Below, one piece after another: positions 31,627 through 42,219 of a stretch of DNA of 64,000 bases (position 1 is the stretch's first letter; every line of letters begins with the position of its first letter). A model generated the notes under the pieces. The model saw only the letters and a list, made by a program, of their open reading frames with translations. It did no database searches and was not told where the DNA came from. The translations under genes were made by a program, and so were the position numbers. The stretch lies in contig JAPFFF010000010.1 in assembly GCA_039105265.1 (NCBI GenBank), positions 5,394,001 through 5,458,000 of the forward strand. The letters run 5' to 3'. The stretch is from Tritrichomonas musculus. Lineage: Eukaryota; Parabasalia; Tritrichomonadida; Tritrichomonadidae.

Positions 31627-32732
31627 TTTAAATTCGTTTATTAAACGATTAAATTGAAATCAAATTTTCAATAAATAGAAAATAAAAAAATTGTTAAAAA
31701 GATCCTATCCTGTTTAACTTTATATTTCTCTTAAAGATTATTAATAATTATATATTTAAATTAATGGAATAATATTTATATAATAGTTAATTTTATTATT
31801 TTTTTATAAAATGTATTGATCAAATCTTTATTTCAGGGATTTTTAAATTTTTTTCTTTCAAATACATTAGATTAAATAATATTGAATCAATTCCGTCATT
31901 TGGGCTGTATACAATGAAAAAAAAATAATTTCTTACAGCTTCTTATAAAGAATGCTTATTATAACCAATCGAATACCACAACTATTAAGCAAAATTATTT
32001 TTGAAATATTTATGAATCATAAATTATGATAGTAAAATTATTTTCTTTTTAAAGTAGATCAACCAAGGAATTAATCTCGAAGATCGAGATTCTATGCTCA
32101 AAGCTTTTAATATCAGAAAGAATCTAGAGAAAGAAGCCTACATTTCTTAAAAGGTCAATAAATAGAAGAACAAAACATGCATGATTATTTTGAAAAAGTT
32201 GGCTCAAACCGTTGTGATCATTTTTCGTTATTTTGCCTGCTGAAATAGATGAAAGTCAGTGAATTCTTTTAGGTGAGAGTGAACTTTTCTGCATGTTTGA
32301 TCTCCTGGATATTGTGAAGCCTTTTGGCATCTTCATGTGAAGCTATGATCATCATCGATGCATCCTGCTGGAGTTTTGCACAGAGAACCTCGAACCATCC
32401 TCTGCCGCATGAATGCATTGAACGATCAAAATCAGCCAATTTGGAATTTCAAATCTAATTAGGCATGGTGCTGGTACGTAAAAATTAAAAAATTAAGAGA
32501 TTACTGACTAAAATGAAGAAGAAGATGAAAAAGTTTGTGTTCGCTCTTTTGGTGAGAATGTGTCCTCTGTAATGAAAAGCAGATAAATACCGAAGATCAA
32601 GATGTGGGAAATCTTCGGCATATTTAAAACTGCTGTGCCTTCATTCACTGACTATGTGAAGTGATTGATCAGTAACTGCTTGAAATTAAATGCAAATCAA
32701 AATTTTGATTCTTAGATCTAATTATCATAGTT
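31627..32732. other. Long spacer, partly decayed coding-like sequence
   Basis: About 1.1 kb without a usable ORF. Positions ~32160-32650 are visibly richer in G+C than typical spacers here, which suggests decayed coding sequence, but stops occur in every frame and I recognise no protein in it. It lies just upstream of a Sel1-repeat relic and may be the rest of the same dead gene. Confidence 0.45.
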
Positions 32733-33060
32733 GATATCAACAAAGCAATTCATTATTTAATGCTTGCTTCCAATCATAATTTTCACCAAGCCCAATTCAT
32801 TCTTGGATGATAATAACCAGCAAAATAGTGAAAAAGTAAAACATTATTTATCACTTTTGCTAATCATTATTTTCCTCTTGCTCAAAGAATGATTGGATTA
32901 AATTATTATAATAGAAAATATGTTGAAATGAACCCAGATAATCCTACTCGTTAATTTTCACTCTCAGCAAAGAACGGTGATAATATATCACATTTTATGT
33001 TAGGTGTAATTTACTCACAAGGTATTTATATTGTTCGCCAAAGTTATAAACTAATTATTA
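32733..33060 (+). pseudogene. Relic of a Sel1-like repeat protein
   Basis: Translated pieces match the Sel1-like (TPR-type) repeat pattern of trichomonad proteins: INKAIHYLMLASNHNFHQAQ at 32736-32795, then ANHYFPLAQRMIGLNYYNRK at 32862-32921, then FSLSAKNGDNISHFMLGVIY at about 32955-33014. Several stops interrupt (32808-32816 and a TAA at 32952). There is no start codon or intact frame, so it is a dead fragment. In trichomonads Sel1 repeats often follow a TKL kinase domain; no kinase domain is visible upstream here. Confidence 0.7.
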
Positions 33061-33789
33061 ATATTTAATTATGTATCTTTTTCAATTATTAATATTTAAT
33101 TAAATATTAATATTAATATTAGTCATACATAATTAAATACATAATTAAATATTAATATTTATAGTTTATTTATTAAATTAAAATCATATAGATGATTTAA
33201 ATGTTAAGATAAATAAAAAACAAAGAATAAAATATTGAATAGTTTACACATTATATTTTACCTTATTTTTAATCTTTAGTTTAAAAATATCAGCAAAATG
33301 GAAATTAAAGAATATTTCGATCAAAAGAAAGAATTCTATCAGCTGTTTCAAGAATACATTGACTGCGAAGGCGATTCCAATGACAAATATGCCAATCTTT
33401 TAGCATTTTTTCAAAAACAAAAAATCGGAGAAGATAGTAATGAACTAGTCCAATTACTCCGTTTACTAATATCATTCTCGAATAATCATCACCGCGGGCC
33501 ACTTTTTTTCTCTAAAATAGAGAAAATTATACAGCATTATGAAATTCAAATCAAACAAACCTTATCAAAATCACAACTTTTTCAACTCTTCAAAAAGAAC
33601 AAAATTCTTCTACTTTTTTTAATTGAAAATAAAATAATGGATGTTGATAAGGATATTTTCAAAAAAATGATACACGAAACCATGAAAAAAGACAAAAAAT
33701 TCTGTCACTTTTTCTATCCAGAAATCAAAAGTTTCATTGAAGAAGAAATTGAAGAGGAAGAAGAAGAATTTGAAAAGAAAAAAAAGGAA

Positions 33790-33804
33790 GAAAATTTTGA
33801 AAAG
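33790..33804. repeat. Target-site duplication, left copy
   Basis: GAAAATTTTGAAAAG, identical to 34189-34203 on the other side of the foldback element. It codes for ENFEK in the host frame. Confidence 0.9.
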
Positions 33805-34188
33805 TATAATAAGAGAAAATGTGCTTATAAACCCACAAAAAGTTTAACTTTTTCTTTATTTATAAAGTCGTATAAACAAAATTGAAACAAAAAAAAATAT
33901 TTTCATATGTATAAAAATATTAATTTTTAATCTTTTTATATTTTTACATAATTTTTACCGAGACTACATACCGCCTAGCGGGCGTCGAGCGAGGCGAAGC
34001 CGAGTCGAGACCCCGCGGATGGCGGTAAGTATCGGTAAAAATTATGTACCATAAAAAGATTAAAATATAATTATTTTTTTAACTATTGAAAATATTTTTT
34101 TTTGTTTCAAATTTTGTTTATGTGGACTTTTATATAAAGAAAAAGTTAAACTTTTTGTGGGTTTATAAGCACATTTTCTCTTACAATA
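33805..34188. mobile_element. 384-bp foldback (MITE-like) element with GC-rich core
   Basis: Two arms of about 150 bases are imperfect inverted copies of each other; the outer ~38 bases match with three differences (left end TATAATAAGAGAAAATGTGC, right end the same reversed with TATTGTAAGAG). The arms are very AT-rich but the centre (about 33957-34036) is GC-rich with many CG dinucleotides and the GGCGAAGCC hairpin. No ORF, so it is non-autonomous. It is flanked by a perfect 15-base direct repeat and interrupts the ankyrin/BspA gene. A 15-base duplication is longer than the 9-11 of Mutator-type elements, so I do not assign a superfamily. Confidence 0.9.
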
Positions 34189-34203
34189 GAAAATTTTGAA
34201 AAG
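34189..34203. repeat. Target-site duplication, right copy
   Basis: GAAAATTTTGAAAAG, the second copy of the 15-base duplication. The host reading frame resumes directly after it. Confidence 0.9.
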
Positions 34204-35016
34204 AAAGCAGGAATTAAAAAGGAAGAAGAATTTGAAGAAGAGGAAGAAGAATTTGAAGAAGAAGAGGAAGAATTTAATGATGAAAAAGAAATTATCAAAA
34301 ATATCAAAAAAGAACTTTTGAAAGAAAATTCAGATATATTCACAAATTTTGATTCAAACCGACATCAAGGAGAAAATGGTTCATACATTTGTTCATTAAT
34401 TCGCCAAGATTCAGTTGCAGAATTCGTCAAATATATCAACCAAGCAAACATTGATTTGTCAAGTGAAATCAAATATTCAGTTTTTGAGACAAACCGATTT
34501 TTGATAAAAAAGATGCCAACATTAATTCAATATGCAGCATTTTTTGGCTCAATTAGAATTTTCAATTATTTATTATTAAATAAGGCTAAATTGAATCCCT
34601 CTTTATGGCTTTATACAATTCATAGTTGCAATAATGAACTTTTTGTTCTTCTTGAAGAAAATCATTTAGAATTAACAGATGACTTGTATGAACAAATGTT
34701 TAAAGAATCAATTAAATGCCATCATAATGATCTAAGTGTTTATTTGCAAGAAAAAATCAACGATAAAAATGAAGATAATAAAGACGAATTTTATGATTTA
34801 TTGCCATTCAATAACAGTGATGAAATAAATTATGATAAAAATTTTGTTGAATACGCTTTTCATTACTGTAATTATGAATTTTTAAAAGATGATTTTAATC
34901 AAAACAACCTTCTTTTATATGCATGCAAATATAATTACTTAAATCTTGTTAAAATTCTTTTAAAAATGGAAAGTGTTTATGTTACCTTTTTTTATGAAAT
35001 TTATAAAAAAAAAACG

Positions 35017-35133
35017 TTTTTAATCAAGTTCATTTTTTTTTTTTTAAATGAAATTTCGTGTCTATTTCATAATGGAATTTTTATTTTATTAGTTTAATTA
35101 TGAAATCACATAAAAATATAATTTTATATTTCA
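35017..35133. other. AT-rich in-frame interruption of the ankyrin region
   Basis: A stretch of about 117 bases between the codons for YKKKT and PIRAAA. It contains three in-frame stops (35095, 35101, 35116), long T runs and no coding look. Its removal would restore a consensus ankyrin unit without changing the frame. It lacks the trichomonad intron signals (GTAYGT start, ACTAACACACAG end), so it is more likely an insertion than an intron. Exact borders are uncertain by a few bases. Confidence 0.55.
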
Positions 35134-36897
35134 CCAATAAGAGCTGCAGCCGATAATAACAATATTGAAATAGTTCAACTTTTATCAGAACAGCCAACAA
35201 TCAAAATTAGGAAAAATTGTTTCCAAAATTGCATAAAACTTACTGAATTTGCAATTCCATCCGTATTAACATCTATTGAAGAAGGAACCTTTCTTAATTG
35301 CTCATCATTAGAGCATGTCTCAATACCATCTTCAGTTACAAAGATTGGAGCAAAAGCATTCAAAGGATGCAAGTCATTAAAGCAAATAGAAATTCCTTCA
35401 TCTGTGACAATAATTGAGTCGGGAGCTTTTGAAGATTGTTCATCATTAGAACAAATAGCAATACCTTCATCTGTTAATAAAATTGAATGTGGCTTATTAA
35501 GAAGATGTAAAGCATTGAAAAATATTACACTTCCTACTTCTTTGACAAATATTAAATCAGGAGCTTTTGAAGATTGTTCATCAATCGAAGAAATAGAAAT
35601 ACCATCAACTGTAGAAGGAATTGATTCATGTGTTTTTAAAGGATGTTCTTCATTGAAACACATAAGTATTCCTCCTTCAATAGAAATAATTGGTGAAAGT
35701 GTTTTTGAAGGATGTAAATCGTTGAAAGAGATCACAATTCCTTCAAATGTAAAAATTATGGAAGACTCCGTTTTTGAAAATTGCACGTTACTTGAAAATA
35801 TAACAATTTCTTCACAATTAACATCATTTGGAGAAAGATCTTTCATGAATTGCTCATCTTTAAAAGAAATTCAAATTCCTTCTTCAGTTAAGGAAATTGA
35901 AAAGCATACTTTTTGTGATTGTTCATCATTAACGAAGATTATAATTCCATCATTAGTTAGGTCAATCGGTTCAGCTGCATTTCAAGGATGTTCAGCGTTA
36001 AAAGAAGTTATATTATCAAATTCATTGGAAGACATTGGTAGTTTTGCATTCAATGAATGTAGATCGTTATCAGAAATAACATTTCCTCCAACAGTACATA
36101 CAATTCAAGAAAGAGCTTTTCAAAGCTGCACTTCATTAAAAGAAATTATAATTCCTTATTCTGTTGATAAAATTGAAAGGTACGCCTTTTCATTTTGTAA
36201 ATCACTTACTAAAATAACAATTCCCAATAAAGAATTTATCAAATATGAAGAGAGAGTTTTCTTTGGTGTTGAATCTATTGAATTAATAGGGAATATTACA
36301 TGCATTCCAAAAAGATTATTTGAAAATTGCACAACAGTAAAGAAGATCTCACTTCCATCAATGATCACTAAAATTCCTAATAATGCATTTAATAATTGTA
36401 GTTCACTTAAAGAAATAAAAATTCCTCCTTCAGTACAAAAGATTGATTATTCTGCATTTGATGATTGTTCTTCATTAGTTGAAATCGAAATTCCTCCATC
36501 AGTAAAAGAGATTGGTTTTAATTGTTTCAATAAATGTTCATCATTGGTGAAAATATCAATCCTTTCTTCAATTGATGAAATTCCAATGTATTTTGCAACT
36601 CAATGCTCATCTCTTAAAGAAATAAATATTCCATCTTCTGTAAGGAGAATTAAGATGTTTGCATTTGCTGAATGTTCTTCTTTGACTCATATTGAAATTC
36701 CTTCTTCTGTTATAGAAATTGATAATAATGCTTTTGCTGGATGTTCATCATTGCAGCAATTAAAAATTCCTTCATCTGTTAAAGAAATTGGAAATGATAT
36801 TCTTGATGGTTGCGTGTCTCTTACAGAAATTTCAATTCCTTCAAAGTTTAAAGATAAAATTAAACTAGATTCAAAAGTTAAAGTCATACTAACTTAA

Positions 36898-37378
36898 TAA
36901 AAAGTTAAATTTATTTAAAATTGTTTTATAATTTTAAAAGCTTTTCCCAAATATTTATCTCATATGAGATAACATTTATTGCATTATTTCTTGCAGGAAA
37001 CAGAGGGATGGAAGGATTTCTTCAATTACTTGATATCACAAATGAGGAAATTCTAGAGCAAGATCTTCCTTCTACTTCCATTACCAATACGACCCATTCC
37101 AAAGATTTTGCAGAGAGATCCGACCTTTTCTTGTCTATCAAAAATAGATAAATCAATCCTATTGACATCAGGACAAATAATTGGAACTTTGAAGATCAAA
37201 TTTCACTTTTTTTAGGATCTCTAAATAATTCTTTATATTAAAATAATCGTACATACTATAGTATTCAACATATTCGTTAAATGCTTTTTTCCAAAATGTA
37301 TAATACATGATAAGATCTTATTAAAAAATATTTTTTATTGTTTTTACTTTTTTATTTATGGCAATCATATGTTCTGTT
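36898..37378. other. Spacer with a possible short coding remnant
   Basis: An AT-rich spacer. A 76-codon frame at 36921-37151 has a soluble-looking second half (GMEGFLQLLDITNEEILEQD) with less AT-rich codons. I do not recognise it, and the first half looks like spacer. It may be a fragment of a dead gene. Confidence 0.35.
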
Positions 37379-37609
37379 TCATCCTTTGATGACACCAATT
37401 GGAAGCAAGCGAGCAACTTTTTTAGATGCACCAACTGTTTGACATGCTTCTACGACTTTTTCGACATCTTTATATGCTTCTGGTGCTTCTTCTATCATTG
37501 TTCCTTTTGTTGCAGCTTTGAATTCAATACCTTTTGTTTCAAGTTCACTTTTGATTGTTTCTTCTTTCAAGTTTCGTAATGCTTTTTGTCGAGAAGATTC
37601 GTATTCCAA
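37379..37609 (-). pseudogene. rtcB: C-terminal fragment of RtcB RNA ligase
   Basis: Only the last ~76 codons of a tRNA-splicing ligase RtcB gene are present. The match is to the highly conserved end of the family: EEAPEAYKDVEKVVEACQ followed by KKVARLLPIGVIKG and the stop, preceded by a SSRQKAL stretch corresponding to the MSR-type segment before it. The full protein is ~480-500 residues and its catalytic cysteine and metal-binding histidines lie further upstream, so this piece cannot be an enzyme. In-frame TGA occurs just upstream, and no RtcB sequence follows on that side. RtcB joins tRNA exon halves and repairs RNA ends; an intact copy should exist elsewhere in the genome. Confidence 0.82.
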
Positions 37610-38045
37610 ATGATCCTTTCATATAGAAATAAGTAAAATAATTTATATTAAACACAACATTTAAAAAATTCATAATATAGAATTGATAATTTCAGAAGTG
37701 AAAACATTTTCATGATTTTAAATGAGATAATATAATAAATTGTATATTAAATGTCATAATAGCAAGATATATCTCAAAATATAGATTTATTGATTTTTTT
37801 GAAAGAACTTATTCAAATTTTTCTATAACGATTATTTTTGAATTGATCTCATCTGTTTTCAGATTTTATTATTTGTAATTATCTCAAAAAACTTCAGATC
37901 TTATTATATATGTATGAGTTATTATATTTTTAATATATAATATTATAAATAAATATTATATTATTATTGTGCTAATATGTTTAAATATCAAGAAATTTGG
38001 GTTTTTTTAGATTAAATTTTAAAATAAAAGAGTTCATCACATCAA
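37610..38045. other. AT-rich spacer, 5' region of the transporter gene
   Basis: A 430-base AT-rich spacer with no gene. The last bases before the ATG at 38046 read GAGTTCATCACATCAA, which contains TCA words that may mark transcription start, but this is weak. Confidence 0.5.
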
Positions 38046-39464
38046 ATGATTGAGGACGAAATTTATGATGAATGGGTTCCCCTTAATAAGAGAAAAAGTC
38101 TTTCTTTGATTCGCATTCTAGGTATAGCTTCAGGGAATTTAGTTCCAGGTCTTTTATGGAACGTGATTTTTACACTTCTAGAACCTTTTGTTAAAGAACT
38201 TGGTATTAGTTCTACAGTTAAAACCATTTTACTACTTTATGGGTCTTTTATCGGTTTTATACTAGGGCCTGTATTAGGTGTTGCATCAGACAGATTAATG
38301 TTTAAATTTGGAAGACGACGTATTTTTGTAATAATTGGAGGTATTGTTGTTGTTATTGCACTTTTACTTATGATGTATTGCGTTGAAATTGGTAAAAAAT
38401 TATCACCACGAAATCCATATCCATATCAGCAAGCCACATTTATAATCGCAATTTGTCTAGCATTTACAGCTGGAAATGTTATTCAATCGCCTGCTCGAGT
38501 ACTTTGTTCAGATGTTACTCCAATTTCACAACAAAATCTTATGTCCAATATATGTCAAGTTTATAGTGGAGTTGCCTCAATTTTCTCAAATCTTTTAGGA
38601 GGACTAGAAGTATACAAATATACAAGTTTAGAACAGAAGCAATTTCTTCTAGTTGTCTCCTTATCGATCGCATTTGCAGCAATGCTAATATCTACCATTT
38701 CAGCTCGCGAAGAACCTTTACGAAACAAGCCACCCAAAGTTAATCCATTCAAACAAATCTGGGAAGCATTTAAAAAGATACCAAAACCTTTTTCTCGCGT
38801 TATTCCGGCCTTTTTCTTTGCTAATATCGCTACTTACCAGTATCAAGTTGCCTTTTCAGACTTCATGGGCTCGGAAATCATGAAAGGAAACGCAAGAGAA
38901 GGTTGTACAGCAGAAGAAAAAGCTCTTTACGATAAAGGAGTTTCATGGTCAATGATGTGTAATGTCATGAATAATGCAATCCAACTTTTTTACGGTTTTG
39001 TCAATAGTAAAGTTTGTGAATTAATTGGAATGAAGTGGGTAATGGTTATCGGTAACGGTTTGATGTCTATCGGCCTGCTGTTGTTCTTTTTTGTATCTAA
39101 CCGTTTTGCTTATTTGGCCTTCACCGGTTTAATTGGCCTTGGAACCGTGATTTATATGGCAATCCCTTACGCAGTGGTCTCTATCGTCATTCCAACAGAG
39201 GAACTTGGAAATAATCTGGGAATCTTAAATTGCTTCTGCGTGCTCGGCCAACAAGTCTCTAATTTCGCAATTGGTAAAGGCTTGTCTTCCGTTTATGGAA
39301 ATTCGCCAAGAAAAAATATCGGATATTCGTCAATATTCAGTTTGTTGGCTACTATTGCGTCTCTTTTCGTATTACAGCCAAGTTTGGCAGATGTTGGAAA
39401 TTACGATAAAATTCAAGATGAATCTAGTGATGCAGATGGAATTGTTATGGAATTTTGTCATTAA
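38046..39464 (+). CDS. Major facilitator superfamily sugar transporter (GPH/SLC45-like)
   Basis: A 472-residue polytopic membrane protein with about 12 hydrophobic segments. The loop after helix 2 reads GPVLGVASDRLMFKFGRRR, the MFS signature in the form common to sucrose/proton symporters and SLC45 proteins (GPxxGxxSDR...GRRR). A cytoplasmic central loop (EEPLRNKPPKVNPFKQIWEA) separates the two six-helix halves. The N-terminus is acidic and soluble with no cleavable signal. By family, it should move a sugar or related solute across the plasma or lysosomal membrane; the substrate cannot be told. The ATG at 38046 is the first in frame and precedes helix 1 by a normal distance. No link to neighbours, although a fucosidase lies 4 kb downstream on the other strand. 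Confidence 0.9.
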   Translation: MIEDEIYDEWVPLNKRKSLSLIRILGIASGNLVPGLLWNVIFTLLEPFVKELGISSTVKTILLLYGSFIGFILGPVLGVASDRLMFKFGRRRIFVIIGGIVVVIALLLMMYCVEIGKKLSPRNPYPYQQATFIIAICLAFTAGNVIQSPARVLCSDVTPISQQNLMSNICQVYSGVASIFSNLLGGLEVYKYTSLEQKQFLLVVSLSIAFAAMLISTISAREEPLRNKPPKVNPFKQIWEAFKKIPKPFSRVIPAFFFANIATYQYQVAFSDFMGSEIMKGNAREGCTAEEKALYDKGVSWSMMCNVMNNAIQLFYGFVNSKVCELIGMKWVMVIGNGLMSIGLLLFFFVSNRFAYLAFTGLIGLGTVIYMAIPYAVVSIVIPTEELGNNLGILNCFCVLGQQVSNFAIGKGLSSVYGNSPRKNIGYSSIFSLLATIASLFVLQPSLADVGNYDKIQDESSDADGIVMEFCH

Positions 39465-39586
39465 TAAAGTTTATATTTGTAATAAATATTTATATTTTAT
39501 TTATGATATTTAAAGATATTAATGTATAAAATTTTTGAATTAATGAAAACTTTTTGTTAACAAAAAGTTCTGTAAAAATTTTTAAA

Positions 39587-41811
39587 ATGTTCGGAAGTGG
39601 ATTAAATGATTCATCACGTTTTTCTATATTTTCAAATGAAAGGTGTATCTATCGGCTCCAAAAAACTCATCTCAATGTTGGTCTACTTAATTCTTATTCT
39701 ACTTATTATGATCAGTCTACCTGGATTTTGAAAAATGGTCAAGCTTATGCTGTTGGTGATAACAGGGATGGCAAAATATGTCATAACCTTTCCAAAAAAG
39801 TATTGGATAAAGAAACTGAAATTATTATTAAAGATAAAAATGGCGACCCTTTTAAATTTCTTTCTGCAGTATGTGGTTACAAATATACTCTATATCTTGT
39901 TATGAGTGAAGCCAGTACTAGCAGCAGTCAACTTCTTTACATTAAAAAAATCCACTTTTTCTGAGTATAAATAGCCATGGATCAATTTTTCTTTATGGTG
40001 GACGTGATACAGCTGTTGCCATTGATTCGGAAGGTGGCATTTTTATCATCCCTCAATCTATTTCTGATTCACCAGCAGTCAAAATTGAACCAATTTTTAT
40101 GCCGGACAATGAGAAGCCTGTCAAAGCCGCTTTTTGTGAGGAAAAAATTCTATTTCTCAGTTTAAATGGGCGTGTATTTGAGTGTTCATTGCCAAGCAAA
40201 GGTAAACAAGCGTTAATTGAAGTGCCAGAACTCAAGGGAATGACAATTGTTGACATTTCAGGCATTTGGGGGCACTGTCTCGCAGTCTGTGATGATGGCC
40301 GAGTTTTTGGATATGGAACAAATTATAACTTGAGGCTTGGCTTTGATAAAGGAAAAAGTAAGATTGACTCATTCACTGTTATAAAATCATTAGCGCCAAA
40401 CAAAATTGTTGCCTCATATGCTGGCGGTTTTCATTCTTTGTTCAAGACATCTGAAGGTAAAATTCTCGCTTGTGGAAGCAATAAATATGGCGAGCTCATG
40501 CTTAACAATGAAGGTGATGATGTTTATCCACCTGTCGAAATATCTATTAAAGAAAAAGTATCTTTCTGTGTTGCATGTAACTGCGGCTCTGTCGCCTTTC
40601 TTGAAGGGTTTGTTCCGCCAAACATGCCAAACATGCGGATTTCTGATGTCAATAAATCATCTTCAAGTTCAAAAAGTTCCACAATTGCAAGTCCAAAAGT
40701 TGAATCATCTTCAAGTTCAAAAAGTTCCACAATTGCAAGTCCAAAAGTTAAGTCAAGTTCAGAAATAGATGAATTGAAAAAGTTGATTGTTTCCAAAAAT
40801 GAAGAAAACACAAAGCTGAAAGAAGAGCTGACAAGATTGAAGAAAGAAAATGAAGAACTTCGAAAAAATCACGCAAAAGAAATCGATGATGCCAGAAAAG
40901 AAATTGACAAGCTTCGTTCGGCCCGCCAAGAAGATAAGAAAGCCATTGATGACCTTGAAAAAGCAATGAAAAAGACAGGGAAAAGCAAGCTTGAAGTATT
41001 CGACGTTTCTACTCTTGACAAATATGAAAGAGTAAAGAAACTTGGGCGAGGCTCGTCATCTGTTGTCTACGAAGTTGTGAAGAAAGTGAGCTATGCACTC
41101 AAAATCCTTGAATTTGAAAATGACGATGACGATGAAAACAAAGAAGTGAAAATTGACTTTGAAAAATTGAAACGGTTTGGTCTGGAGCATGAAGTTCTGA
41201 ATCAACTTGACCATCCAAACATCATCAAGACTTATGGCATCTGTTTTGGTGACTCCTCGCATGAGCCTGCGATTCTTCTCCAATATTGTCCATCCAGTCT
41301 TAAGAAGCGGATTAAAAAGCTGTCAAATTCAGAGAAGAAGCAGGTCATAATGGAGCTCTGCTCAGCAATGAAGGAAGTTCACTCCGCCGGAATCATTCAC
41401 AGAGACTTGAAGCCAGAAAACATCCTTCTCGACGATGATAATCACGTCATCGTAAGCGACTTTGGTCTTTGCACGCTCATCGAAAAAGAAAGCGAATCTC
41501 AAAGTAGAACTCAAATGGCTGGCTCATTGAAATTCATGGCACCTGAACTTTTACAAGGCAAAACCGATTACAATGAAAAAGTCGACATTTACGCTTTTGG
41601 AGTCGTCTTGTATTTGGTCTTGAATAAAGGTGAATATCCTAATATTAGCGTTATTGACGTTGGAAATGGAAAACAGGCCGATATTCCAAAAAGTTTCACA
41701 AAGTACTCAACGGATCTTATCAAAAAGTGCTGGAATTTCAATGCTTCTGAACGTCCATCATTCAATGAAATATTTGATTCATTACAAACCAACTTAAACA
41801 ATCTTATTTAA
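39587..41811 (+). pseudogene. Second RCC1-repeat / TKL kinase gene, one-base frameshift
   Basis: A paralogue of the RCC1-kinase at 26174-28279 with the same layout. The first part (ATG 39587 to ~39943) encodes the opening propeller blades; the rest (to 41811) encodes further blades, a serine-rich tandem repeat (SSSSKSSTIASPKVE type, 48 bases, twice), a coiled coil and a TKL kinase with ALK lysine, HRDLKPEN, DFG and MAPEL all present. The halves are in different frames. The shift maps to the A7 run at 39944-39950: with eight A's the frame would read on through KKNPLFLSINSHGSIFLYGG, which aligns with the paralogue. This is either a true one-base loss or a homopolymer sequencing error. The track's TTG start at 39554 is not used; ATG 39587 aligns with the paralogue start. 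Confidence 0.88.
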
Positions 41812-42219
41812 AAAAAATGATTATAAAAGGAAGCATTCAATAAAAAAAAACATATTCTAAATTTTTATTTGTTGTCAATTATTACAATTAATATTCTCTC
41901 AAAAAAAAATAAATTTGCATTAAATAATAGGTCGTATATAAAAATATGATGGTATTCAAAAGATATAGTCTTCCTTTATATTTTTGGAAAAATATCTTTT
42001 TTTTTTTTTTTCCTTCAGAATCATTGAAAATTTTTTATAAATTCAACTTTTATACAAAAGTGTTAATTAAGCAATAAAGGGAATTAATTTCAAATTATTT
42101 TTTGGTTAAAAATTAGTTATTATTTCATAATTTATTGGATTATTTTAAAATAATAGAAAATTGGTGTATAACCGTCCGGATAATTTCGATTTCCAATTTT
42201 TTTCAGAAATAATACGACT
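41812..42219. other. AT-rich spacer
   Basis: A 400-base AT-rich spacer with a T13 run near 41999-42011. No gene seen. Confidence 0.55.

Larger units (their letters stand above)
33298..36897 (+). pseudogene. DUF3447/ankyrin-BspA leucine-rich repeat gene, broken by two insertions
   Basis: One reading frame runs from ATG at 33298 to TAA at 36895-36897 and is broken in two places by inserted DNA. Part 1 (33298-33804) is the N-terminal region of trichomonad DUF3447/ankyrin proteins (it contains SFSNNHHRGPLFFSKIEKI). Part 2 (34204-~35016) continues in the same frame with an acidic run and ankyrin-like units (PTLIQYAAFFGS, LVKILLKME). Part 3 (~35134-36897) resumes with ankyrin sequence (PIRAAADNNNIEIVQLL) and passes directly into about 23 BspA-type repeats of ~23 residues (pattern AFxxCSSLxxIxIPSSVxxI). 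The breaks are a 384-bp foldback element with its target duplication (399 bases, a multiple of 3) and an AT-rich 117-base stretch with three stops (also a multiple of 3). The uninterrupted gene would have coded for about 1027 residues. BspA repeats are typically surface or adhesion modules; no signal peptide or membrane segment is visible. The 3' part could still be translated from an internal ATG. Confidence 0.85.

Noticed and set aside
32380-32410. A tRNA-like T-arm (GGTTCGAG on the minus strand)
   Set aside because: No matching acceptor stem, anticodon arm or D arm could be found around it.
35017-35133. A spliceosomal intron in the ankyrin region
   Set aside because: No GTAYGT donor and no ACTAACACACAG-type end; GT-AG pairs that keep the frame would delete conserved ankyrin residues. 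Kept only as an open alternative in the finding.
35175-35846. A 223-codon minus-strand ORF opposite the BspA repeats
   Set aside because: It mirrors the leucine-rich repeats, and the plus strand carries the conserved repeat pattern.
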